A stretch of 31,084 nucleotides of DNA from Anaerolineaceae bacterium UBA4890 (lineage in GTDB: Bacteria; Chloroflexota; Anaerolineae; Anaerolineales; Anaerolineaceae), in NCBI GenBank assembly GCA_002399085.1, contig DHCY01000041.1, positions 1-31,084 on the forward strand, read 5' to 3'. This document shows positions 16,094 to 25,655 of the stretch, in pieces (position 1 is the stretch's first letter; every line of letters starts with the position of its first letter). The position numbers and the translations under genes were made by a program. A model generated the notes under the pieces. The model did no database searches and was not told the DNA's origin. It saw only the letters and a list, made by a program, of their open reading frames with translations.

Positions 16094-16360
16094 ATGCAGG
16101 AAGAGATTTCACAACGTAGCATTACCCTGATTGTTCAGACTGGAAAAATGACCGGAAAGGTCTTCCTCCAGGCGATCCAGAAATATCTCGACTTTCTAAA
16201 ACAGCAGCAACAACAAAAAGCAAGGGATAGACAACTTCGTCCTGCATACCAAGGCCGCATGACCATCAAAGAGCTGATGAAGGAAAGATCTGGTCTTTCT
16301 AATATTGAAATTCACGACGAGCACATTCACGATTTTGAAAGAATCGCCCGGATTGTATTC
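16094..16360 (+). pseudogene. pcfB: PcfB-like conjugation protein (DUF3801), 3'-truncated
   Basis: The first 87 or so codons match PcfB of conjugative elements: EEISQRSITLIVQTGKMTGK, then a helix of FLQAIQKYLDFLKQQQQQK, and GLSNIEIHDEHIHDFERIA. PcfB normally continues with RKYGxDF and a further 40-60 residues; here it passes into unrelated phenylalanine/serine-rich junk from about 16356, with the frame closing at 16570. PcfB works beside the VirD4-type coupling protein in relaxosome recruitment, and no other transfer gene follows. The breakpoint marks where the conjugative element was cut. Confidence 0.8.
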
Positions 16361-16375
16361 CTGATGTGTAGGTCT

Positions 16376-16456
16376 TGTTTTTTCCTATCATCTTTTTTGC
16401 TATCAACTTTTTTCCTATCAGCTATCAGCTTTTTTCCCTATCAGCTTTTTCCACTA
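16376..16456. repeat. Degenerate tandem repeat, unit near CTATCAGCTTTTTTC
   Basis: About five imperfect copies of CTATCA followed by a C/G and a T-run of 5 to 7 stand in a row directly after the pcfB breakpoint. The related GAGCTAT motif recurs at 16646-16668. No coding signal. Confidence 0.6.
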
Positions 16457-16512
16457 TTTACACTTTTTACACCGTTTTTTGATAGCACCAAAGCGTACTT
16501 CCACTGTAAAAA

Positions 16513-16708
16513 CTGGCTGGTTGTTAATGTGCGACGCCTGGGGGTGAGGGTTAGAATCTTGTCATCCTGAGGAGTGACACGAAGTGTCCTATGGAAGGAT
16601 CTTTCTTTTCGCAATCTTTCCTGTCACCCATCAGCTACCATCGATGAGCTATGAGCTATGAGCTTCTTTTTTGACTGCAATTGCTGGCTGGTTGTTAAGG
16701 TGCGGCGT
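16513..16708. repeat. Pair of 25-bp direct repeats flanking a 146-bp spacer
   Basis: CTGGCTGGTTGTTAATGTGC at 16513 recurs at 16684 as CTGGCTGGTTGTTAAGGTGC, 171 bases apart, with 22 of 25 bases equal. Between them sit the dispersed repeat at 16560 and a GAGCTAT repeat. This suggests a duplication caused by insertion or slippage at the junction. Confidence 0.5.
16560..16604. repeat. Dispersed REP-like repeat (GTCATCCTGAGGAG...GAAGGATCTTT)
   Basis: The stretch opens GTCATCCTGAGGAG, contains the small hairpin GACAC-GAA-GTGTC (16576-16588) and ends GAAGGATC. I recognise this outline as a widespread intergenic repeat in Chloroflexi and other bacteria. Its number elsewhere in this genome cannot be told here. 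Confidence 0.55.
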
Positions 16709-16789
16709 TTCAGGTCAATTTTGCCACTAATAATAGCACATTTGTTCTTTTTTGGGAAGGTCACAATCTCCCCCAACCGATTGTTTTAA

Positions 16790-16890
16790 TCCCCATCATT
16801 GACCCCCTTTTATCACCCCCTTTTATCACCCCCTTTAATTCCCCCTCTAAAGAGGGGGTCAAGAGTTTTTCGCCCCCTCCAAGGAGGGGG
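16790..16890. repeat. C-rich tandem repeat and two CCCCCTCx hairpins
   Basis: CCCCCTTTTATCA is repeated in tandem (16803-16815, 16816-16828) with a partial third copy. CCCCCTCTAAAGAGGGGG (16841-16858) and CCCCCTCCAAGGAGGGGG (16873-16890) are near-perfect hairpins with AA loops. They stand 70 bases before the helicase gene start. The rest of 16571-16960 holds no gene that I can support. Confidence 0.6.
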
Positions 16891-16960
16891 TCGTGTTTCT
16901 TTTTACCCCCTCTATAGTACAATAATCATCATCCATCACCAATCATAGAACAGGGAGACT

Positions 16961-19900
16961 ATGGATTCTATCTTCATCACTAACGCACATGACCAGCCCA
17001 ACCTAAAAAATCGTATCAATCAACTCGCTTCTCGAGCAGAAGAACTCAAATTCTTAGTCGGATTCTTTTATTTCTCTGGAATTCACGAACTCTACCAAGG
17101 TCTGGTTAATAACGACCACGTTATCCTTAAAATATTGGTTGGTCTAAATACAGATAAATTCAACAATCAACTGATTGAATACGCGCTCAACGAACCCAGC
17201 TTAACAGCCAACCAAATCACCGATCGCTTATTACAAAATATCCGCCTCTCCCTAAATGACGAAGACTTTGACAATCAGGATTTTTATGAAAGAATTGGAC
17301 TTTTTGTAAAAATGCTCCGTGAAGATCGACTATTGATTCGCAAGACCCGTCAGCCCAACCACTCCAAGCTCTATATCTGTATTGATCTGGACAATCCTTT
17401 TCGCCAACGGACATTCATCACCGGAAGTTCCAACCTCACCCGCCCAGGTCTGGCTGGTCAAGCCGAATTCAATGTTGAAATCAGCGATTATGGCGTTCCA
17501 CAAGCAGAGGCTTACTTTGACGCCCTTTGGAACGATTCTATTGAAATCACCGAGCATGACGAATCCAAAACTAAACTCATCAAACTGCTCGAAAAAGAGA
17601 CTCTCACACGCGAAATTACTCCTTTTGAAGCTTATGCTCTAGCCCTTAAAACCTATATTGATGTCTACAATCCTGATCGAGCCCTTGGCGATTCTGTTGA
17701 AAAAGCTTTCAGAGATAACAACTACATCCCTTATAAATACCAACTGGATGCCATCAAGCAAGCCATCAATATTGTCGAACAAAACCATGGCGTCATCATC
17801 GCCGATGTGGTTGGGTTGGGTAAGTCTGTCATCGCCAGCGCGGTGGCTAAGGCGATCGGCAAACGGGGCATCGTTCTCTGTCCCCCAGGGCTGATTGGCG
17901 ACAGCAATAACACCTCGGGTTGGAACATGTATCTCGAACAATTTGGTCTTCACGATTGGCAAGCTCGTTCCGTAGGCAAGCTTGAAGAGACTGCTGAATT
18001 TGTGCGCAATACCAACGACATCGAAGTGATCATCGTCGACGAAGTTCACCGCTTTCGCAACCAGGATACCCAGGATTACGAGCATTTAAGAAATATATGC
18101 CGGGGTAAAAAAGTGATTCTATTAACCGCTACTCCCTTCAACAACCGTCCAAATGACATTCTGGCTCTGCTTAATCTCTTCGTCGCCTCCAAGCAATCGA
18201 CCATCACGCTGGACCCCAACCTCGCTGCCGCCTTCCGCAGTTACAACTACGATTTCGAACGCCTGGCTCACATCTCGCGGCACTACCAATCCCAGGATGG
18301 GGACAAACGTGCTAAAGCCGAGGACTATTATGAAAAGATTTTTAAGGAATCACCCATAGACCTCATAAAAGTCCAGCGGCGGCTTACTCAGCTTGCCAAA
18401 GAAATCCGGGATGTGATCTCACCCGTCACCATCCGGCGAAACCGACTCGACCTCAAGGAAAACCCTGATTATGCCGATGAGGTTAAAGACCTTTCGACCG
18501 TAGCCGATCCACAAGAATGGTTTTTTGAATTATCCGAAGAGCAATCTACCTTCTACGACCAAATCATTGAACATTATTTTGCGCCTCATAAAGATGGTGG
18601 TCTCTTCACCGGCGTTATCTACCAACCATTCAATTATGAAACAGGGGAAAAACTTGAAAAACTTTCTGAATCTGAAAACTTCGAGTCCATCTCCCAGTCA
18701 CAACTCGCCGACTTCATGCGCCGTTTGTTGGTGAAGCGGTTCGAAAGCTCCTTTGGCTCCTTCAAGGAATCCATAGGCAGGTTCAGGAAGACCTATGAGA
18801 AAGCCAAGAGTTTTATTGAGAAAACAGGCACTTACATCCTCGACCGCCAACTCATTGATAAGATCTACGACGAGGATGACGAGGTCATCGATCAGGCGCT
18901 AGTTGACTATCAAAACATACTTGATGCCAACGACTTCCCTGAGCGCTACAAAATCTATCATGTCGACGACTTCCACCATAAAAAGCAATTCCTACGAGAC
19001 ATCGACGCGGATATCCAGATGTTCGACGAATTAATCCAAATTCTCGACGATATGAACCTGGTTTCCGACGATCCCAAGTCCGCTGAACTGATTAAAAAAA
19101 TCACGCAAGAGTTGCGCAAGCCGCCCAATTCAGGCGAACCGAAACGCAAGATCATCGTCTTTTCCGAATACACCGACACGGTCAATCACCTGCGTTTGGC
19201 CCTCCAACCCCATTTTGGCGAGCGCTTGTTGGTCGTCTCTGGCTCCCTGCCTGCCAGCCTGATCCACACCATCAATCAAAATTTCGATGCCTCAAGCCTT
19301 GACCAACAAGACGATTACGACATCCTGCTTTCCGGCGACCGCATCTCCGAAGGCTTCAACCTCAATCGCGCCGGCATGATCATCAACTACGACATCCCTT
19401 GGAACCCCGTGCGGGTCATCCAGCGGGTGGGGCGCATCAACCGCATCAGCCGTAAGGTCTTCGACCAGCTTTACATTGTTAATTTCTTCCCCACCAAAAA
19501 AGGCGCCAACATCGTTCAATCGCGCGAGATCGCAGCAAAGAAGATGTTCCTGATCCACAATACCCTGGGGGAGGACGTGAAAATATTTGATATCAATGAA
19601 GAACCCTCCGCCTCCGCCCTCTATACCCGTATTCAACAAGCCCCAGACGAGCAGGAAGGCGCCAGCTTCTACACCCAAATGGTCAAACGCTGGCAACAAC
19701 TCCTCCAGGACCATCCGCAAATCGAGCGCGATATCAAAGACTTTCCTCCCAGAGTCAAGGTTTCCAAAGCCGGCTCAGAAGACGAACTATTGGTCTTCTT
19801 CCGCAAAAACCGCCTTTTCATCCAAAGCTTGCTTGCAGGCGAAAAGGAAGCGCAGTTGCTGGCTTTTGAAGAAGCCCTGCCGCTAATCGAATGCCCCTTC

Positions 19901-20308
19901 GAACAAGAGCGCCTGCCGCTGTCTGCGGATTTCTGGCAAAACTACCAAATCGCCCGCGAAATTAAAACTGATACGAGCAATCGCGGGCTTACCCAACAAA
20001 GCGTGGAAGCCAGAGCGCTCAATAATCTCAAGAGCCTGCTGCGGCGTGAACCGCCAGAATTTGCAAATTACCGCAACTTCCTGGGCACCCTATTACAGGA
20101 TATGCAAGAATGGGCCACCCTGCCTAAATATACACTGCGCAGCATTGCCAGCCTCAAATATGGCACGCAAAAAGATCTGAATGCCAGCATCAGCGCCATT
20201 CAAGAGCTTTACCTCAAGCTGGGTCCCGACTACCTCGAGAAGGAAATTGAGCGCGCCAGAGAAGTCAATCAAGAAATCGTCATCGCCGTGGAGAACCAAA
20301 AACAATGA
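16961..20308 (+). CDS. PLD-family nuclease fused to SNF2-type helicase (1115 aa)
   Basis: The N-terminal 200 residues form an HKD/PLD-type domain with HSK at about 134 (NHSKLYICIDLD) and GSSNLTRPG downstream, the HxK...D...GSxN pattern of one HKD half-site. A SNF2/superfamily-2 helicase follows: motif I ADVVGLGKS (about 280-290), motif II DEVH (about 358), motif III TATPFNN (about 388), and motif VI QRVGRINR (about 820). The family (HKD nuclease joined to a SNF2-like helicase) is known beside adenine methyltransferases, and a DNA-translocating restriction role is the usual inference. The start follows CAGGGAG at short spacing. The stop overlaps the next start (ATGA). The C-terminal third is visibly richer in G+C than the N-terminal part. 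Confidence 0.88.
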   Translation: MDSIFITNAHDQPNLKNRINQLASRAEELKFLVGFFYFSGIHELYQGLVNNDHVILKILVGLNTDKFNNQLIEYALNEPSLTANQITDRLLQNIRLSLNDEDFDNQDFYERIGLFVKMLREDRLLIRKTRQPNHSKLYICIDLDNPFRQRTFITGSSNLTRPGLAGQAEFNVEISDYGVPQAEAYFDALWNDSIEITEHDESKTKLIKLLEKETLTREITPFEAYALALKTYIDVYNPDRALGDSVEKAFRDNNYIPYKYQLDAIKQAINIVEQNHGVIIADVVGLGKSVIASAVAKAIGKRGIVLCPPGLIGDSNNTSGWNMYLEQFGLHDWQARSVGKLEETAEFVRNTNDIEVIIVDEVHRFRNQDTQDYEHLRNICRGKKVILLTATPFNNRPNDILALLNLFVASKQSTITLDPNLAAAFRSYNYDFERLAHISRHYQSQDGDKRAKAEDYYEKIFKESPIDLIKVQRRLTQLAKEIRDVISPVTIRRNRLDLKENPDYADEVKDLSTVADPQEWFFELSEEQSTFYDQIIEHYFAPHKDGGLFTGVIYQPFNYETGEKLEKLSESENFESISQSQLADFMRRLLVKRFESSFGSFKESIGRFRKTYEKAKSFIEKTGTYILDRQLIDKIYDEDDEVIDQALVDYQNILDANDFPERYKIYHVDDFHHKKQFLRDIDADIQMFDELIQILDDMNLVSDDPKSAELIKKITQELRKPPNSGEPKRKIIVFSEYTDTVNHLRLALQPHFGERLLVVSGSLPASLIHTINQNFDASSLDQQDDYDILLSGDRISEGFNLNRAGMIINYDIPWNPVRVIQRVGRINRISRKVFDQLYIVNFFPTKKGANIVQSREIAAKKMFLIHNTLGEDVKIFDINEEPSASALYTRIQQAPDEQEGASFYTQMVKRWQQLLQDHPQIERDIKDFPPRVKVSKAGSEDELLVFFRKNRLFIQSLLAGEKEAQLLAFEEALPLIECPFEQERLPLSADFWQNYQIAREIKTDTSNRGLTQQSVEARALNNLKSLLRREPPEFANYRNFLGTLLQDMQEWATLPKYTLRSIASLKYGTQKDLNASISAIQELYLKLGPDYLEKEIERAREVNQEIVIAVENQKQ

Positions 20309-23300
20309 CCGACCTCACCCTCACCAACCTGATCCAAGACTACAATAATGAAAACCTTGCTAAGTTCTTCCAGAAGCCGAGCAGAACCCGCGATTTTTCT
20401 AAATCACTCACTGTTTACCCTGCTTACGAAGATGATCAGTTTACAGCCGTAACAAGAGTCGGTGAAATTGCGTATGATGAAATGGAGCTACTCTCTATCT
20501 GGTCAATTCAGGTAGCGAGTGATCTTTCGCAGCGTTCCGGGAAACTAGCCCAATACCAAAAAGCGATCCGCATCCTGAATGACTTTCAAGAGTTTAGTGG
20601 CATCTTTGTATTTTATGATTCTTCTGGCAACTTTCGTTTTTCATTTATTTATAAAGAAATTGAAGGTACGAGAGCCGTCGGATCCAACTATAAGCGTTTC
20701 ACCTATTTCGTCAGCCCCCAATTGACCAACAAGACTTTTTACCAACGGTTTGAAGATGCAAATTTCAGCTCACTTCAATTTGTAAAAGACGCTTTCTTAG
20801 TCGAACCTGTCACCACCCAGTTTTTTACTGAGTTCAGAACCATCTTTGATAGAACCAAAATAGAATTCCTGGATGCCAACAAAAATACAGTGCTCAAGCG
20901 CTTACAAAGCAAGTATCAGCAGGATGAACTAGAAGAGCAAGTAAATAAATTTACTTTCACCTTCTTAGGGCGCATTATCTTTCTCTATTTCCTGCTGCGC
21001 AAGGGTTGGATTGAAGGTCGTTCGGACTATGTTCGCTGTTTTGTGGAATCCAAGTCTAACCACAACCTTTACCAAAGCCTATTGGAACCACTCTTTTTTG
21101 AGGTGTTTGCTAAAGAAGAAAGTAAACGCTTGCCAGAAATTCAAAAATCTTACAAAGACACCCCTTATCTCAATGGTGGTCTCTTTGAACATAGTGAACT
21201 TGAGCTCGAGATGAAAAAAGAGGGCATCATTATTCTCTTCCGGGATCCCTTTATACGCGACATTATCAGTAACTTTTTCGAGGCTTACAACTTCACAGTG
21301 GACGAAAACTCACCGGACGACCAGGAAGTTTCTATTGACCCAGAGATGCTTGGGAAAGTCTTTGAAAACACCTTAGCAGAAGAAGAACGCAACAAGAAAG
21401 GTACTTTTTATACCCCTCGGGAAATTGTACATTTCATGGTCAGGCAAAGCATTGAACGCTATTTGCTGAATGAAACCACCGTCGACTCTAAAAAAATCCA
21501 TGACTTGATCTACAGTAACGACTCTGAATTGAAAGAAATCTCAATCAGAGACGCAGAAACACTGGATAATAAACTTGAGTTCGTGAAGGTGCTCGACCCG
21601 GCTGTTGGTTCAGGTGCTTTTCCAGTTGAATTTATGAACACACTCATTGAGCTTCGTAAGAAACTGGGGGTTCATGTTGGAAAACGTATCAACGAAGTAG
21701 CTTTGAAAAAATCCATCATCAAGAACAACCTCTATGGCGTAGATATTGACCCGGGGGCAATCGAAATTGCGAAGCTGCGTCTCTGGCTGTCTCTCATTGT
21801 TGATTACGATCGTTCATTAGTCGAGCCTCTGCCCAGCCTGGATTTTCAGTTCAGGGTTGGCAATTCATTGCAAGAAACCATTGACGGTATTGACGTTTTT
21901 CAATCCACACCAACCGGGACTCAAACCAGTTGGTTAGCAGAGGATAACGCAGTCAGGTCAAGAAGCGCTCAGATGATTCGCCTAAAAGACGATTTCTACG
22001 CCACCACCAACGAAGAAATCAGGCATAGTTTAAAGAAGCAGTTTGACGCTTTGGAGCAAGAGCTGGTTCAATCCAAGCTTGATGAACTACGCGACCAACA
22101 TCTGCAACAAGCCATGCAGCGGACCGAGCGTGATCAGGAAAATGCCCGGAGAACCTTACAGAGAATTCAAGCCCTGGAGCAAAAGATTGAAGATGGAACC
22201 TACAAACTCTTAAAACCAGATTTTCATTTCTCAGAAGTCTATGACCGCACAGACAATAGTGGGCATGCGGTAGGTGGATTCGATATTGTGATAGGCAACC
22301 CACCTTATGGCGTCTCAGTTGATAACGAGATCAAAGACTGGCATGGATTAGGTAGTAAGGATAGTTATGGTGTTTTCATCTCCACGTCACTCAAACGATT
22401 CTTAAAACCAGGCGGAATATTAGAATTTATCACCTCAGACACCTGGCTGACCATCAAAACTCATAAGCAACTGCGCATCCAGGTTCTTGAAAAAACAATC
22501 CACCGGGTTATTCGTCTGCACCAAGATTGTTTTAATGCCGTGGTAAACGTTAACATCCTCAGTCTCACCAACAGCCCTTCAGCGGAAGACGGTCAGTTGA
22601 TAACGGCTGATCTGACCAATCATTCCACGCGCACGGAAGCTGTTGAGCTGCAAGCGGTGTTGCAGACGCTTCCAGAACACGTAGGCATATCAACGGAAAA
22701 GTATGCAGTATTCTCCTGCCCTCAGCAACTAATTCAAATTAATTCCAATCTACCGATCTTTGTAGGCAGCCCAAAAATTTTCCTCCTCACCCAGGATGTT
22801 GATTGTGAGATTGAAAGCAGACCAATCAATGGTAAGAAAGTTGCTGTGCGCCAGATTAAGTTCAATGACAAAACGCTTGAAATTGTGCGTTTCGGTGATA
22901 TAGCGGAAGTAAAAGTTGGTTTACAGACTGGTGATAATTGGGCATATCTTTATCAAAACCCCGAGGCACGAGGATCGTACCGCGACATTAACCAGTTTCG
23001 TCAGTTTTTGGTGACAGAAGATGAACTGAAGAGAATCGCCTCTGATGATAAGTTGCGTATGAAGATTATTGAAAAGGGTTTTCATAAAACCCAGGATGAG
23101 AAAAAATTTGATCCGGATTGTTGGTTTGGTGGGCGATACATTGTGCCTTATGACAAGGGCGGTGAGAGCGATACAAATTCGGGCTGGCTGCCTAATTATT
23201 ATGTGCCCACCAATTACTTCATTGATTGGAGTACCTGGGCTGTTCACCGAATGAAAACTCTTACGATGTTCAAGCGGGATGGCAAGGGCTCAAAAACCAG

Positions 23301-23760
23301 GCTTTGCTCAAGGTTTCAAAACTCGGATGGCTACTTCAAAGAAGGTTTGACATTCTCAATAACTGGTATATATGCGCCTACCTTTCGTATTAAATCCATA
23401 GGTGTTTTTGACGTGAAAGGATCATCGATCGCGATTGGCATGAATTATATTGAATCATTGGGCATATTAGCTTCAAAGTTAGTAAAACTGATTTCAAAGG
23501 TATATATTTATTGTGTCGTTGACATGCAGGTCGATGCAGTCAAAGAGATACCGATGGCGATAGGGTCTGGGCAGGTCAACAAGTTTGTCGAAGCAATTAT
23601 CAAAAAACAAACACAAGATCCCCGTTATCCATATCACCTTTACGAACAGAAGGAAATCGACCGTATTGTCTATGACCTCTATGGTCTCAATGAAGGCGAC
23701 ATTCGTGAGGTTGAAACCTGGTACGCCCGCCGCTACCCCAGGCTAGTTCGGCAAAGTTGA
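20305..23760 (+). CDS. Eco57I-type adenine DNA methyltransferase (1151 aa)
   Basis: A large N6-adenine methyltransferase. A helical N-terminal region of about 340 residues leads into KKGTFYTPREIVHFMV, the segment that precedes motif I; motif I is LDPAVGSGAF (about 430), a further SAM-pocket motif is NNLYGVDIDPGAIEIAKLRL, and the catalytic motif IV is GNPPYG (about 661). Between motif I and motif IV lies a coiled-coil insert (about 570-635, rich in Gln, Glu, Arg). The C-terminal 300 residues are likely the target recognition domain. I see no confident nuclease motif in the N-terminus. Translationally coupled to the PLD-helicase (4-bp overlap), it is presumably the modification partner; sequence specificity is unknown. 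Confidence 0.9.
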   Translation: MTDLTLTNLIQDYNNENLAKFFQKPSRTRDFSKSLTVYPAYEDDQFTAVTRVGEIAYDEMELLSIWSIQVASDLSQRSGKLAQYQKAIRILNDFQEFSGIFVFYDSSGNFRFSFIYKEIEGTRAVGSNYKRFTYFVSPQLTNKTFYQRFEDANFSSLQFVKDAFLVEPVTTQFFTEFRTIFDRTKIEFLDANKNTVLKRLQSKYQQDELEEQVNKFTFTFLGRIIFLYFLLRKGWIEGRSDYVRCFVESKSNHNLYQSLLEPLFFEVFAKEESKRLPEIQKSYKDTPYLNGGLFEHSELELEMKKEGIIILFRDPFIRDIISNFFEAYNFTVDENSPDDQEVSIDPEMLGKVFENTLAEEERNKKGTFYTPREIVHFMVRQSIERYLLNETTVDSKKIHDLIYSNDSELKEISIRDAETLDNKLEFVKVLDPAVGSGAFPVEFMNTLIELRKKLGVHVGKRINEVALKKSIIKNNLYGVDIDPGAIEIAKLRLWLSLIVDYDRSLVEPLPSLDFQFRVGNSLQETIDGIDVFQSTPTGTQTSWLAEDNAVRSRSAQMIRLKDDFYATTNEEIRHSLKKQFDALEQELVQSKLDELRDQHLQQAMQRTERDQENARRTLQRIQALEQKIEDGTYKLLKPDFHFSEVYDRTDNSGHAVGGFDIVIGNPPYGVSVDNEIKDWHGLGSKDSYGVFISTSLKRFLKPGGILEFITSDTWLTIKTHKQLRIQVLEKTIHRVIRLHQDCFNAVVNVNILSLTNSPSAEDGQLITADLTNHSTRTEAVELQAVLQTLPEHVGISTEKYAVFSCPQQLIQINSNLPIFVGSPKIFLLTQDVDCEIESRPINGKKVAVRQIKFNDKTLEIVRFGDIAEVKVGLQTGDNWAYLYQNPEARGSYRDINQFRQFLVTEDELKRIASDDKLRMKIIEKGFHKTQDEKKFDPDCWFGGRYIVPYDKGGESDTNSGWLPNYYVPTNYFIDWSTWAVHRMKTLTMFKRDGKGSKTRLCSRFQNSDGYFKEGLTFSITGIYAPTFRIKSIGVFDVKGSSIAIGMNYIESLGILASKLVKLISKVYIYCVVDMQVDAVKEIPMAIGSGQVNKFVEAIIKKQTQDPRYPYHLYEQKEIDRIVYDLYGLNEGDIREVETWYARRYPRLVRQS

Positions 23761-23786
23761 TATAAATTATTTTAAAAGAGGTAATT

Positions 23787-25637
23787 ATGACTAAAACTTA
23801 TATGCGACAAAATTATGAATTCAAGGAATTTACTGTTGAAAATTTTAGTAAATTAATAGAAGAAAAACAAATCACCTTACCCAGGTTCCAAAGAGATGTG
23901 GTCTGGACGAAAAGTCAGGTTGAAGACTTATCAACATCATTGAAAGAAGGTTTCCCTTTTGGCACTTTTTTAATTGCCGGAGATGCTCCTTTCAGACTTC
24001 TTGATGGATTGCAGAGGGCAAACGCGATTATGTCCATCTACCGTAAGCCCCAGGAATACTTTAATAGCGATCAAATACCAACAGAGGTTCTTTTAGAGTT
24101 TCGGAAATCATTGAATGACAATTCTGAACTTCATAAGGGCATCCCGGAAAATGAGCTGGAAAACGCTATTGTATACTGGGTAAAAAACCAACCCAATACT
24201 GATCCGACCCTTGAATTTAAAGCTTTTACATTAGCTGACTATTTGTACTCCCGCTTCCTCGTTCAGGTTTCAATAGAATTGTTGAAGCGTGGTGAGAAGA
24301 TACTTTCTCCGTTGATCAAACAAATTGTTGATGAAGTAGACAATATTGGAGCAATTAAAATCCCGTGTATTTTGTATAAGGGGTCAGATGAAAATCTTCC
24401 CACTATCTTTGAAAAACTAAATTCAACAGGGACAAAACTTTCACGCTTTCAAATTTTTGCAGCCAATTGGGTTGATAAACTTATTCCTAATGCTCAGGTA
24501 GAGATTAAGAAGTTAATTTTTGAAGAGTATAGCGAAAGACAAACCACCGGGAACATAATGATTGAACACTTTCAGGAGAGTGAGAGTGAATTCCTAAAAC
24601 AAGACCTGAATCTATATGAATATCTCTTGGGATTAGGTAAATTGTTAGAATCGAAGTACCCCTATCTATTTGCGGGTAAAGGGGATTCCATTGGCTTTAC
24701 CTTGTCATCAGCTTGCCTCCAAGGTAGTATTCGTAAGATTATTAATCTAGCGACGATCTTTACTGATACCTTCGATTATTCAGGCTTCCAGGCGGCATTG
24801 TTTGATTCGGGCAAGATCGTCTTTTCGGAACTCAATCCATACATAACCTTACGAATTAACAAACTCGATAAATTAAGCAAAGAGAAGCCTAGTCTTTATC
24901 ACTCTGATTATCAAATCATTTCATTTATCGCAAAGGTTTTTAGAGATAAATATCATCTGGATACTTTTAAAGAAAAGCCAGAATGGAAATCGACCAAAAA
25001 ATGGGCATTACAAATTCCTTATCATTATTTATACGATCAGTTAGAGAACAATTGGCGTGGTTCAGGAGATAAAAGAATTGAAGATATGCTTGAAGGAGAT
25101 CGATATCACACAAAAATATCACAGGAATCTTGGGCGACAACTTTAGACAAATGGTTTAAAGAAAAAGGGTTAACCAAAAAACAAACCGGAAGAACCAAAA
25201 TTGATGATGTTGATCTGCTGTTTCTTAATTACATCTATACCTACACTTATTCTCACCATGATGTCAAGGGAACCAATGAATTTCATTTGGAACATTTGAT
25301 CGCAGTAAAGGTTCTGTCTGACTACATATCAAAGAATAAAGGCAAAGTTGAGGGTTTACCCATCTCAGCTGTTTCTAATCTTTGTTATCTTGATGGCGAA
25401 TTAAACAAGGCAAAAAAACAGAAAACAATATATCAATATATAAAAGATAATCCTGGAGCGGTCAATATTGGTGATATTGAGTCAAAGTCCACCTTCACTA
25501 GTGAGTCAGAGATGGCATTCGTTGAATTCTTAAGCGATGTCGATAATGACGGTTGGGAAGAATTTTATAAAGAATTTTTAGGAAATAGATTTGAAAAGCT
25601 AAAAGCAAAGTTTTTTGAGCTGAACAAAATTTGTTGA
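23787..25637 (+). CDS. DUF262/DUF1524 (GmrSD-like) protein (616 aa)
   Basis: The N-terminal DUF262 domain shows LPRFQRDVVWTKSQVEDL and the conserved DGxQR motif as LLDGLQRANAI (about 71-80), plus FGTFLIAG. The C-terminal part carries an HNH-like DUF1524 motif FHLEHLIAVKVL (about 497) and the trailing SNLCYLDGELNKAKKQKT. GmrSD and related DUF262 proteins are nucleotide-dependent nucleases of type IV restriction that attack modified DNA; others act in further anti-phage systems. It starts 26 bases after the methyltransferase with AGAGGTAATT before the ATG. It is distinctly more AT-rich than the helicase gene, hinting at separate acquisition. Confidence 0.85.
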   Translation: MTKTYMRQNYEFKEFTVENFSKLIEEKQITLPRFQRDVVWTKSQVEDLSTSLKEGFPFGTFLIAGDAPFRLLDGLQRANAIMSIYRKPQEYFNSDQIPTEVLLEFRKSLNDNSELHKGIPENELENAIVYWVKNQPNTDPTLEFKAFTLADYLYSRFLVQVSIELLKRGEKILSPLIKQIVDEVDNIGAIKIPCILYKGSDENLPTIFEKLNSTGTKLSRFQIFAANWVDKLIPNAQVEIKKLIFEEYSERQTTGNIMIEHFQESESEFLKQDLNLYEYLLGLGKLLESKYPYLFAGKGDSIGFTLSSACLQGSIRKIINLATIFTDTFDYSGFQAALFDSGKIVFSELNPYITLRINKLDKLSKEKPSLYHSDYQIISFIAKVFRDKYHLDTFKEKPEWKSTKKWALQIPYHYLYDQLENNWRGSGDKRIEDMLEGDRYHTKISQESWATTLDKWFKEKGLTKKQTGRTKIDDVDLLFLNYIYTYTYSHHDVKGTNEFHLEHLIAVKVLSDYISKNKGKVEGLPISAVSNLCYLDGELNKAKKQKTIYQYIKDNPGAVNIGDIESKSTFTSESEMAFVEFLSDVDNDGWEEFYKEFLGNRFEKLKAKFFELNKIC

Positions 25638-25655
25638 ATAAAGAGGAGCAAAGTC

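Noticed and set aside
16356..16570. C-terminal 70 residues of the pcfB frame as a real domain
   Set aside because: The Phe/Leu/Ser-rich tail is translated from T-rich tandem repeats and ends within a dispersed repeat.
16790..16890. CRISPR array
   Set aside because: The repeats are C-rich, immediately adjacent, without unique spacers of regular length and without cas genes.
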